DNA of 7,538 nt from Bacillota bacterium. Its GTDB lineage: Bacteria; Bacillota; Clostridia; Oscillospirales; Acutalibacteraceae. Positions 1 to 7,100 of this stretch are shown piece after piece. The notes beneath the pieces were generated by a model. The model was not told where the DNA came from and ran no database searches. It saw only the letters and a program-made list of their open reading frames with translations. The stretch is taken from positions 1 to 7,538 of the forward strand of contig WQTL01000413.1 in the NCBI GenBank assembly GCA_009786275.1, read 5' to 3'. How positions within the stretch are numbered: the first letter of the stretch is position 1; each line of letters begins with the position of its first letter. Both the position numbers and the translations under genes were made by a program.

Positions 1-65
1 TTGTCGGTAGCGGCGGCCACGGCAACTTTCTTCAACGCGGCGGCCGCCGCTGCTGAGAGGGCCAT
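1..65 (-). CDS. Start of next transfer-operon gene, probably CD1108-family mobile element protein (partial, 3' end outside window)
   Basis: Only the first 21 codons are visible. The product begins MALSAAAAAALKKV and stays Ala-rich, with two lysines. The ATG sits inside the stop of the VirB4-like gene (TGATG, one base shared), so its translation is probably coupled to that gene. In Tn1549/CTn-like elements the gene directly after the CD1110-type VirB4 is a CD1108-family membrane or secreted protein, often with a cell-wall peptidase domain, and such proteins can begin with a similar Ala-rich stretch. The family call therefore rests on position and the N-terminal flavour only; no domain is visible here. 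A weak GGTGG lies 6 bases before the ATG. Confidence 0.6.
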   Translation of the reverse strand, partial: MALSAAAAAALKKVAVAAATD

Positions 66-2422
66 CAGCGACCACCCGCCGATCCGAACAGCTCCCGCTT
101 GTGCTCCGGCGCAATGACGTGCAGCAGGTAACGCTCGTTGCCGCAGCGGTACAGGCATGTGCCGCGCTCAGGGTACTTGATCCGCTCGAACTCCGAGGGT
201 TCCAGCTGCAGGGTATCCGTGAAGATGCGCGGCTCAATGTTGCCGGCATTGAACAGGAACTGGTGCGTGGGGATCGAGAACAGCGGCTTCGTGAACTCCT
301 TCACGCCCGGAAGCAGGAAGTCCTCAACGTTCTGCGAGGCCAGCACCAGCGAGCTTTCCTTCTTCCGAACCCGCTTCATGGCGTTGCGGATATACTCGAT
401 CACGGTCATGTTGGTCAGGAAGATATACAGCTCGTCTATCGCCGCAACGGTGTTCCCACGCCCGAGAAGCTGGTTGGTCATGAAGGCCAGGATGTTGAAG
501 AGCATGGTGTCCTTCAAGCGCTTGTTGGTGTCCATCAGGCCCTTTACCCCGAAGACGAGAAATCGCGAGTCAGTGACATTCGTGTGCCCGTTGAAGAATT
601 TGCTCTCAGCGCCGCGGCACATGGAGTGGAGCCCCAGGCAGATCTCCTGCAGGATTTCCTCGGTGTAGAGTTGCCGTTCCTGCGGGTTGAAGTCCTGGAA
701 TTCTTTCTCGATCAGCGCGTAGAAGTCCTCCACTGTGGGATAGTCCTCGGGCGCCAATCTGGCGAAATCCGTGCGGTCGGTGATGCCGTGGTTGGCGTAG
801 AGCTTCTCCAGCAGGATTTCGATGGTGTCGATCTGCGCATCGCTGAAATCCTTGTAGGCCCGGAAGAAGTCCTTCAGGTAGGCGATGTGCTGCGACAGCC
901 GGGTGGTCCTGCGGAATGCTTCGGGGCCTTCCGTGTCCAGGCTGTCCGCGTCCGCCCACGATTTGGGTTCCAGTGGGTTGATCATATACTCGCCGGACAT
1001 GAAGTCCACGTAGCAGCCGCCCAGGCGTTCGCAGAGATCGGCATATTCCTTCTCGGGATCGAGGGCCAGAACGGTCTTTCCGCTTAGCCGCAGATTGGTC
1101 AGAATCAGCTTCATGAGATAGCTTTTTCCCTGGCCGGAGTTCCCCAGGATCAAGCAGTTGGCGTTGGTCTTGTCCTCCGCGCGGCGGTTGAAGTCGGTCA
1201 GGATGTTCGTCCCGAACTTGTCCCGGCCCAGGTAGAACCCGTGCGGATCGGTTTTGCCGCTGTAGTTGAGCGGATAGAAATTTGCGACCGCCGAGGCCGG
1301 CAGCACGCGCTCAAACTGGCTGTCGAACTGATTGGAGCCCATCGGCAGGGCGGACAGGAAGCCCTCCTGCTGTCTGAGGGTCAGCCGGTCAATGCCCAGC
1401 TTGGAGCGGGTCAGCTCCATGGCGATATCCTGCTGGAGCTCGCGCAGCTTATCCAGATTGGCGGCGTGCAGTTCAATGAACACGGCGGTGTGCAGCAGGG
1501 GTTCCCGATTGCGGCGCAGGGTAGCCAGCAGGGCTACCACGTCCTGCAGATTTTCCTCCGCGTTGATGCTCTCCTGGGCGTCGGTCGCCTTGGCTGAAAA
1601 GCGGTTCTTCCGCGTGGCGTTCTGGAGGATCCGCCGCTGCTCGGGGCTGTCCACCGGGCGGTTGTATATCCGCAGGGTCACCCCGGCACGGTCGGCCAGT
1701 TGGGCGAACAGGGCTTGCGCGTCTGTGCTGGGCGGGTAATCCTTCAGCGCCCAGGCGCAGCACCAACGGTCCCCGCGGACATAATGGTCCACGAAGAATT
1801 TCACTGTCGCCGGCAGGATGGTGTCGAAGAAGTTCTTGCCGGAGTAGAATTCCTCGCACTTTTCCGGGTCGCCACCTGCGGTGGGGCTCGTCGCTTCGCG
1901 GCTCTCGAAGACAGTTCCATTGAAGTACAAGCGAAGCAGGCGCTTCAGCCCGGCCTTGTCCAGCCGCCGCACCTCGAAGCCCTGCTCGGCGATGGCCTTC
2001 TCCACCCGGTTCGCCTGGTTGAATACCTGGTCCTGCTTCTCGCTTTTCATGCGGATCATGAAGAGGAATTGGCGCGCGGTCGCCATCTCGATCTGGATGC
2101 CGTCCAGATGCGTGATATCCTGTTCGAGCACCCTGCGCACATCGGGGTTCGGCTCGTTCTCGATCAGGAACTTGATGTGCCGCTGGTTTTCCTCAAACGA
2201 TTCGCAGGAGTCGGTGCAGAGGAATTCCAGCTCGGGCACGGCGCTGAGCAACTGCTGGAGTTGCCGCACCTTCTGCGCGACCGTTTCGTAGGACAGCACG
2301 GAGATGTTCTGCGGCCGTATGCTGTAGAAAATGAGCTCGCCGTTGTCAGTGGCGAGCCCATAGTTGCTGAAGCCGCGGATGCCGATGAGATCCTGGACGC
2401 TGTTTTTGTTTTTATTGCGCAC
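65..2422 (-). CDS. VirB4-like conjugal transfer ATPase (CD1110-type)
   Basis: This 785-residue protein is the energising ATPase of the type IV secretion system, acting at the cytoplasmic face of the membrane with the VirB6-like and PrgI-like partners encoded just before it. Residues 1 to about 390 form the N-terminal VirB4 region, which is not an ATPase domain. The RecA-like motor follows: a Walker A motif GNSGQGKS at residues 427-434 and a Walker B motif TVAAIDE ending at D663-E664. A conserved RVRKKESS stretch comes next, then the ASQN motif at 695-698, typical of VirB4/TraC ATPases. No transmembrane segment is evident. The length is usual for the family and the reading frame is intact. The start is a GTG preceded at 6 bases by a perfect GGAGGT, and the gene overlaps the end of the PrgI-like gene by 11 bases. 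It ends in TGA, which overlaps the ATG of the next gene. The VirB4 assignment is secure; the CD1110 subtype is inferred from gene order and recalled resemblance. Confidence 0.96.
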   Translation of the reverse strand: MRNKNKNSVQDLIGIRGFSNYGLATDNGELIFYSIRPQNISVLSYETVAQKVRQLQQLLSAVPELEFLCTDSCESFEENQRHIKFLIENEPNPDVRRVLEQDITHLDGIQIEMATARQFLFMIRMKSEKQDQVFNQANRVEKAIAEQGFEVRRLDKAGLKRLLRLYFNGTVFESREATSPTAGGDPEKCEEFYSGKNFFDTILPATVKFFVDHYVRGDRWCCAWALKDYPPSTDAQALFAQLADRAGVTLRIYNRPVDSPEQRRILQNATRKNRFSAKATDAQESINAEENLQDVVALLATLRRNREPLLHTAVFIELHAANLDKLRELQQDIAMELTRSKLGIDRLTLRQQEGFLSALPMGSNQFDSQFERVLPASAVANFYPLNYSGKTDPHGFYLGRDKFGTNILTDFNRRAEDKTNANCLILGNSGQGKSYLMKLILTNLRLSGKTVLALDPEKEYADLCERLGGCYVDFMSGEYMINPLEPKSWADADSLDTEGPEAFRRTTRLSQHIAYLKDFFRAYKDFSDAQIDTIEILLEKLYANHGITDRTDFARLAPEDYPTVEDFYALIEKEFQDFNPQERQLYTEEILQEICLGLHSMCRGAESKFFNGHTNVTDSRFLVFGVKGLMDTNKRLKDTMLFNILAFMTNQLLGRGNTVAAIDELYIFLTNMTVIEYIRNAMKRVRKKESSLVLASQNVEDFLLPGVKEFTKPLFSIPTHQFLFNAGNIEPRIFTDTLQLEPSEFERIKYPERGTCLYRCGNERYLLHVIAPEHKRELFGSAGGR

Positions 2423-2690
2423 GGCGGCACCTCCATCGGAATTCCTGCTGCGTGGTCAGAAAATACCGCACAGCCCAACTGATGAAGTCGAGGATACACT
2501 GGTCGTCCAGGCGGATGGTCAGGAACCCATAGACCGCGGCCACCGCCATCGGGATGGGTGATTTCGTGGTCGACAGCACCAGCACCGAGAGCAGCGCGCA
2601 GACAGCGACGACGGTGAAATCACGCATGGACCACAGCCACATATTGGCCTCTGCTTTGAGGTTCTGGGGATAGAGATATTGCTGTTGCAT
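2412..2690 (-). CDS. PrgI-like small membrane protein of the conjugation machinery
   Basis: This is a small membrane protein of 92 residues, or 96 if it starts at the ATG at 2702. The N-terminus contains YLYPQNLKAEANMWLW, followed by SMRDF, a hydrophobic hairpin (about VVAVCALLSVLVL and a second stretch PMAVAAVYGFLTI), and a C-terminal part with LDFISWAVRYFLTTQQEFRW. The YP-N-L-K start, the W-RD motif and the FLTTQQ-type ending match PrgI-type proteins (PF12666) that precede VirB4 in Gram-positive conjugative elements. By analogy with small VirB3-like partners it would sit in the membrane and help dock VirB4. I chose the ATG at 2690 because the purine-rich AAGGA (2707-2703) touches the upstream ATG with no spacing but lies 12 bases before this one, and because family members begin just before the YP motif. 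The gene follows the VirB6-like gene after a short gap and overlaps the VirB4 gene by 11 bases. Confidence 0.88.
   Translation of the reverse strand: MQQQYLYPQNLKAEANMWLWSMRDFTVVAVCALLSVLVLSTTKSPIPMAVAAVYGFLTIRLDDQCILDFISWAVRYFLTTQQEFRWRCRRAQ
2429..2434 (-). promoter_or_regulatory. Ribosome binding site deciding the GTG start of the VirB4-like gene
   Basis: The minus strand reads GGAGGT here, followed by six bases (GCCGCC) and then GTG at 2422-2420. It lies inside the 3' end of the PrgI-like gene. No in-frame ATG competes at a suitable distance, so this site fixes the unusual start codon. Confidence 0.85.
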
Positions 2691-2702
2691 AGAAAACTTC
2701 AT

Positions 2703-2708
2703 TCCTTT
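2703..2708 (-). promoter_or_regulatory. Ribosome binding site of the PrgI-like gene
   Basis: The minus strand reads AAAGGA. It abuts the ATG at 2702 and is 12 bases from the ATG at 2690. Zero spacing makes the upstream ATG unlikely, so the site favours the second start, although the spacing is on the long side. Confidence 0.55.
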
Positions 2709-2729
2709 CTGCTGATTTTGCGGGCGTGC

Positions 2730-3641
2730 TCATTTTACCGCCCGCGACAAGTTCCTGGTAAGGTTCACGGCGGTCGAGGTCATGTGCACCACGCTGGACA
2801 TATTAAACTTTGCCGACGTATCCAGACCAAATTGCTGCGCGATGCGTGGCACCTCTGTCGCCGAGAGCATGATCCCGAGCCCGAGCAGCATGTGGTCGGG
2901 AAAGGTCAGCAGCCCTAAGAACAGCAGCGTTGTCTGCATAAATGCCGTCAGACACAGCGCCGCGATTTGCTTGCACCATGACCAGAAGCCATCGGAATAC
3001 CCGCGCGGGACGCTGAACAGATAGAGCGAGCCCACAGCGACCTGGATCAGCATAATCCCGCCTCTTTTGAGGTTCGCGAAGAAGATTTTGATCACGCAGT
3101 AGGCGAAAGCAATCATGGCGAGGATGCTGAACAATTTGAGGTTCATGTCGGCGGATATTCGGAAGGAGCCCTCCAGCACGCTGACGCTCTGCTCGCCCAG
3201 CCCGAGGGTTCGGCTCCCGGTCATCAGCCGGGTCAGCTCGCCGAGGAACGTGGTCTGCAGATTGACGCAATACCTGTACAGCGTGATCGGCACGGTGCTG
3301 AACAGCGCCGTGGCGAAGAAGCCTTTCAGAATATTCATGGCGGTGGTTTTCGGGCTGGCGCGGCCGCCCTGCGATTCGATGGCCACGTCAAAGATGGCGA
3401 CCACCACGCCCACGGCGAACAGCGCCCAGCCGAATTGGTAGAACAGCCGCACCGCGCCGGCAACCCACGGCAAGTCGAAGATCTCCGCGCCCATCTCGCC
3501 CATGGTTCCGAAAAACTCGGCGATGGCGTCGAAGATGATGTTGTAGAACCAGCGCAGCATGAAGTCAAAGATCATCGAAGATACGCTTTGGCTCATGCCT
3601 GAAAACGCGTTCGACATGAGGTCGCCCAGCCAGTCAAACAT
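2730..3641 (-). CDS. VirB6/TrbL-like conjugal transfer membrane protein (CD1112-type)
   Basis: A 303-residue polytopic membrane protein, likely part of the inner-membrane channel through which DNA and relaxase pass. Hydrophobic segments lie at roughly residues 23-45, 66-88, 105-125, 168-189, 195-211, 226-247 and possibly 249-262. The first may be amphipathic. A loop with KRGGIMLIQ (192-200) and the motif VPRGYSDGFWSWCKQ (211-225) fits the signature I know from the CD1112 family of Tn1549/CTn elements. The C-terminal 40 residues are polar and probably extramembrane. The ATG at 3641 is well supported: AAAGGAG is 9 bases upstream. The gene stands between the pilin-like and PrgI-like genes, as expected for this transfer module. 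It is separated from the pilin gene by an unusual structured spacer and from the PrgI-like gene by a few tens of bases. No frame damage is seen. Confidence 0.93.
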   Translation of the reverse strand: MFDWLGDLMSNAFSGMSQSVSSMIFDFMLRWFYNIIFDAIAEFFGTMGEMGAEIFDLPWVAGAVRLFYQFGWALFAVGVVVAIFDVAIESQGGRASPKTTAMNILKGFFATALFSTVPITLYRYCVNLQTTFLGELTRLMTGSRTLGLGEQSVSVLEGSFRISADMNLKLFSILAMIAFAYCVIKIFFANLKRGGIMLIQVAVGSLYLFSVPRGYSDGFWSWCKQIAALCLTAFMQTTLLFLGLLTFPDHMLLGLGIMLSATEVPRIAQQFGLDTSAKFNMSSVVHMTSTAVNLTRNLSRAVK

Positions 3642-3650
3642 AGTTCACAG

Positions 3651-3657
3651 CTCCTTT
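3651..3657 (-). promoter_or_regulatory. Ribosome binding site of the VirB6-like gene
   Basis: The minus strand reads AAAGGAG, with nine bases before the ATG at 3641. Only two bases separate it from the foot of the strong GC hairpin at 3660-3686. Confidence 0.85.
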
Positions 3658-3659
3658 CG

Positions 3660-3686
3660 GCGGGGACGGCTGAACGCCGCCCCCGC
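3660..3686 (-). promoter_or_regulatory. Strong GC-rich hairpin directly before the VirB6-like ribosome binding site
   Basis: As minus-strand RNA this folds into an 11-bp stem (one G-U pair, the rest Watson-Crick) closed by the five-base loop GUUCA. No run of U follows on either strand, so it does not look like an intrinsic terminator. Its position suggests a role in mRNA processing, stability or access to the next ribosome binding site. The structure is seen directly; the role is inference. Confidence 0.6.
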
Positions 3687-3696
3687 TTTGAAACGG

Positions 3697-3760
3697 GCAA
3701 TCTTTTTTGCAAATTGTCAAACATTTTTGCAATTGTCAGACTTTTTTGCAAAAAGATCGC
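3697..3760 (-). repeat. AT-rich iterated repeats within an inverted repeat, in the spacer after the pilin gene
   Basis: On the plus strand a unit like TTTTTTGCAAATTGTCAAAC begins at 3703, recurs with small changes at 3723 (ATTTTTGCAATTGTCAGAC), and begins a third time at 3742 (TTTTTTGCAA) before diverging. The period is about 19-20 bases. The ends form an inverted repeat: 3697-3713 (GCAATCTTTTTTGCAAA) is the near-perfect complement of 3745-3760 (TTTGCAAAAAGATCGC), with one base change and one length difference, around a 31-base loop. The stretch is far richer in A and T than its neighbours. TGACA boxes occur in the minus-strand repeats, but no good -10 box follows. It could be an mRNA-processing structure, a protein-binding array or a relic. 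Confidence 0.65.
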
Positions 3761-3761
3761 C

Positions 3762-4103
3762 TTAACCGATGATCTGCCAAATATATAGTGGCGCGGTCAT
3801 CACGAGCAGCAATCCGGCGAACAAAATTGCGGGCGCCGTGATTTCGAACTGGCCGTGTTTCTTGTAGTCGAAATAACATCCGGCTAATTTGACGAAGAAC
3901 AGGACGGCCAAAATCAGGGTCAGCGCGGGGAAAACGACCTTGTTCACCACGGTCTGGATCTGCCCTTTGGCGGAGTTCCACGTACCCTCAATGGCCGTGG
4001 CGACGTCTCCGGGGGCGGCGAAGGCGGTAACGCAAAAGGCCCCGGCAAGCAGGGCCAGGACCGCGACGACCGCCAGGATAAACCTCAGCTTATTTCGTTT
4101 CAT
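3762..4103 (-). CDS. Maff2-type small secreted/membrane protein, probable VirB2/TrbC-like pilin subunit
   Basis: A 113-residue protein starting MKRNKLRF. A basic N-terminus and hydrophobic core (residues about 9-24) end in VTAFA-APGD, a good signal peptidase I site. The mature part begins with an acidic/polar helix (GDVATAIEGTWNSAKG), then a hydrophobic helix (about 49-68, including PALTLILAVLFFVKL), a short basic loop (FDYKKHGQFE), and a second hydrophobic helix (about 83-104) ending near IWQIIG. Signal peptide plus two helices with a short charged loop is the plan of VirB2/TrbC pilins. The FDYKKHGQFE loop and the final LYIW match Maff2-family proteins (PF12750) of conjugative elements. The start is ambiguous: GGAG lies 10 bases before the ATG at 4103 but only 4 before an in-frame ATG at 4109, so I prefer 4103. 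It overlaps the end of the adhesin gene by 14 bases (20 with the other start). The family call is strong; the pilin role is inference. Confidence 0.88.
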   Translation of the reverse strand: MKRNKLRFILAVVAVLALLAGAFCVTAFAAPGDVATAIEGTWNSAKGQIQTVVNKVVFPALTLILAVLFFVKLAGCYFDYKKHGQFEITAPAILFAGLLLVMTAPLYIWQIIG

Positions 4104-7100
4104 TCGCATCTTTCTCCAATTCAAATTCTTTTTTCCTGCGGTTGAAAAGCAACGCGGCGGCGCCGCCGCAAGCAACCATGATCAGCAGGAGCCAGCCGAC
4201 CAATTTGAGGTTATCGCCGGTCTTTGGGTAGTCCGCCGGGGGCGGCACGAGCTTGTCAGGTTCGGTGGGCTGCTCTGGTTCCTTGGGTTCATCCGGCTCA
4301 GTGGGCTCAGCAGGCTCGTTCGGTTCCTCCGGAATGTCGGGCTCATCCGGTTCATCGGGTTCGCCGGGCTGCTTCTGGTTGAGAACTTCCAACAGGACCT
4401 TCTGACCATCCTCGCGGATATTGATTGTCCAGATTTCCTCCACAAGCACGTACCCTTCAGGGGCCTCCAGCTCCCGCACCTGGTACTCGCCGCAGGGCAG
4501 GTCGGTGAATTTGACGTATCCGTTTTCGTCCGTCACGCCTTCGCCGATTTTTTCGTCGCCCTGATACAGGCCGAACTTGGCTCCCTGTAAAGGTTCGTGG
4601 GTATGAGCGTCCAGCTTGAGGATCCGCAGCTCGCCGAGCGCGCGCTTGTTGACGATGGGCTCGCCGCCGTTGACCTTGATCCGGGTCACGACGTTGTTCT
4701 CGCCGGTGTAGGATGCGTCGACGGGGTACTTCGTGTTGTTCAGGATAAAGCCTTCCGCTGTCTGGAGCTCGAGGACATAATACTTCGCGAAGGGCAGTTC
4801 GCCCTCGAAGCGGCCCTTGCCGTCAGTGTCCAGCGCAGCCAGCGCCATGAGCGAATCCTGCGTGAGAATGAGGCTGTCCTTCGGAACGAGCAGATCACCG
4901 TTCTCGGCGTAGATATCTTCGGCGGTATACAACCCGAAGATCACGTCCTCGAACATATCGAAGGCGTCGAAGCCCTCCATCTTCTTGAGCAGCTCGATCT
5001 CGATCAGCTGCCGGGCGTTGGTGATGCCGATCTGGCTGGTCACCACGGCCACCGTTTGATCCTCATAAACCAGGGACACCGGGTGGGGCATGGGATCCAG
5101 CACATAGTTCTCGGGGCAGTGGGTTTCCACCAATTCGTATTCGCCGAGATACAGTTCCTTGCTGGTCGCCGCGCCACCCTCGCCGGTGACGATGTGGTCG
5201 ACCACGTCACCCTTCTTGGCGCGGACCGTGCCGTCCGGGGTGACGATGTCCTCCGAAGCCACCACGTCGAACTCCGCGCCGACCAGGTAACCCATCTCGA
5301 AGAGGGGCAGGTACTGCGGCCCGAAGATGGTTTCGATCTCCTTGGCGCCCGTGAGGATGTTGCCGGTTTTCTCGACGGTGGTTTTGCCCATGGCAGGCTT
5401 GTTCGCCATCGTAACCGTCACCATCTCCTGCCCGTTTGAGGAATGCACGGTAAACTTCACGGGTTCCTGGCTGAGGAGATATCCCCGCGGCGCCGCGATC
5501 TCCACCAGCTCATACTCGCCCGACTTGAGCGGCTCCGGCAACACCAGTGTACCGTCCGGGGCGGTTTCGAATTCGGTGAGATCCATTGGCGTGGGGTAGT
5601 TGATGTGCTGGGATACCCATTCGCCGGTGGCCAGGTCGCGGATCCTGAAGGTCGTGCCGGCCGCAGGAATGGTCTTGCCGGTTTCGGCGTCCACCTTCAC
5701 GACCTTGATCAATGCGCGGAAGGCAATGTCATTCAATATGAACCTGTAAATCTTCCCTTCCTGGGAGATAAACACGTCAAAGGGTTCCACGAGCTTGACA
5801 TCGCTGGGGGCCTCGATTTCCTTCACCGTATAAATCCCGTAGGGGAGCTTCTTGCTGATGGCGTACCCATGCGCGTTCGTGGTGAGCAGATCGCGCTCGG
5901 TGTCCTTGGCGTCCTCGTAGCTGCCGGCCGCCTTCAGGTAGATCTGGAACACGGCGCCTTCGAGAGGCTGCTCGATCTGCGGATCGTCATAGCCCTCCAT
6001 CGGTTCGTCGAGGTGCTTTGTGATGGCGATCTGGCCCTTGATCACTTCGTTTTCCAGGTCGCGGCTGCTGCCTGTTACCTCAATCTCCTGCCCGGCGTAT
6101 ACGATATCCACCTTATGGAAGTCGCAGTTCAGGTTGTAGCCCACGGGCGGAGTCTTCTCACGCACATAGTACGTCCCGAGAGGCAATTCTTTCGTGGTGG
6201 CCTTGACATCGGCGGCACAGTAGATGGTGTCCATTAAGGTGGACTTATCGGACGCGAAGACCTCGAAGACCGCGCCGGCGAGAGTTGCGTCGCCCTGGGC
6301 AATGGTGCCGGTTTCGGCATCCATCTTGATCACGGTGATCTTGCCAGTCTGCGGTCGCTCGGCGATCACCACGTCGGTGTAGGTCACGCTCACGGTCTGG
6401 CCCGCGTAGGTGAGCTGCGCGCCGAAGGTGTTTTTGTTGCGGACGAACCCGTATGGCGCCGTCTTTTCCGACACGGTATAGCTGCCCAGCGGGAGTTCCT
6501 TGGAGTTGGCGAGGCCGCTGGCGTCCGTGGTGATGGTGTCGACCAGTTTATCCTGCGCATTGCGAATCTCGAACACAGCGCCTTTGAGGCTGTAGTCGCC
6601 CATGCTGGGGTTGCTGTTGGTCTTGGTCAGGCGGATCACGCCGCGCTGGGGTTCCTCCGCGATGGTCGTGGTGGTGTAGGCGAATTCCTCGTCCTGCCCG
6701 GCGTATTCGAGCTTGGCGGTGAAGCTGTTGGTGTTGAGGACGAACCCATAGGGGGCGGTCTTCTCCTTCACGGAATAGCTGCCCAGCTTGAGGGCCTTGC
6801 TCTGCGCCTCGCCCTGTGCGTTGGTGGTCAGGGTGTCGACCAGCGTGGAGCCGTCAAAGATTTCGAAAACCGCGCCGTTGAGCGGATGCTCGCCCATGGC
6901 GGGGGTGGCGTTGGTCTTCTTCAGGTTGATCTTGCCCATCTGCGGCTGCTCGGGGACGGTCACATCTTCATAGACGACAGCAGTGTCTTGATTGCCGTAG
7001 GTCAGGCTGGCGGAGAAGGTCGCAGTGTTGCGCCGAAAGCCTGCCGGGGCAGTCTTTTCCGTGATCTTGTATTCGCCCAGCGGGAGCTGTTTGGTGTTGG

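Noticed and set aside
37..50. Perfect 14-base GC palindrome near the start of the leftmost gene
   Set aside because: It is explained by a run of GCG/GCC alanine codons; there is no independent sign of a regulatory site.
101..1087. Long plus-strand open frame (328 codons) opposite VirB4
   Set aside because: It is the complement of a clear VirB4 coding region, with low-complexity composition rich in Val, Leu, Arg, Glu and Gly, no recognisable domain and no good ribosome binding site. It is a shadow in GC-rich DNA.
1700..2482. Plus-strand open frame (260 codons) opposite the VirB4 N-terminus
   Set aside because: Antisense to a supported gene, with no domain, and it spans the VirB4/PrgI junction.
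3660..3686. Intrinsic transcription terminator between the pilin-like and VirB6-like genes
   Set aside because: The stem is strong, but no U-rich run follows on either strand; on the minus strand it is followed directly by a ribosome binding site.
3692..3720. Promoter with a TTGACA box (minus strand, 3720-3715)
   Set aside because: At the proper 16-18 base spacing only CCCGTT-like sequence is found, with no resemblance to a -10 box. The TTGACA is part of the iterated repeat.
6100..6220. Two cysteines in SpaA unit 5 as a possible disulfide
   Set aside because: They occur in IYCAAD and LNCDFH, but nothing in the sequence shows they are close in space, and such domains usually rely on isopeptide bonds.
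4597..6237. Plus-strand open frames (280 and 264 codons) opposite the adhesin
   Set aside because: They mirror the repeated adhesin codons and are rich in His, Leu, Val and Gly as expected from antisense reading. The minus-strand frame has unmistakable SpaA domains.
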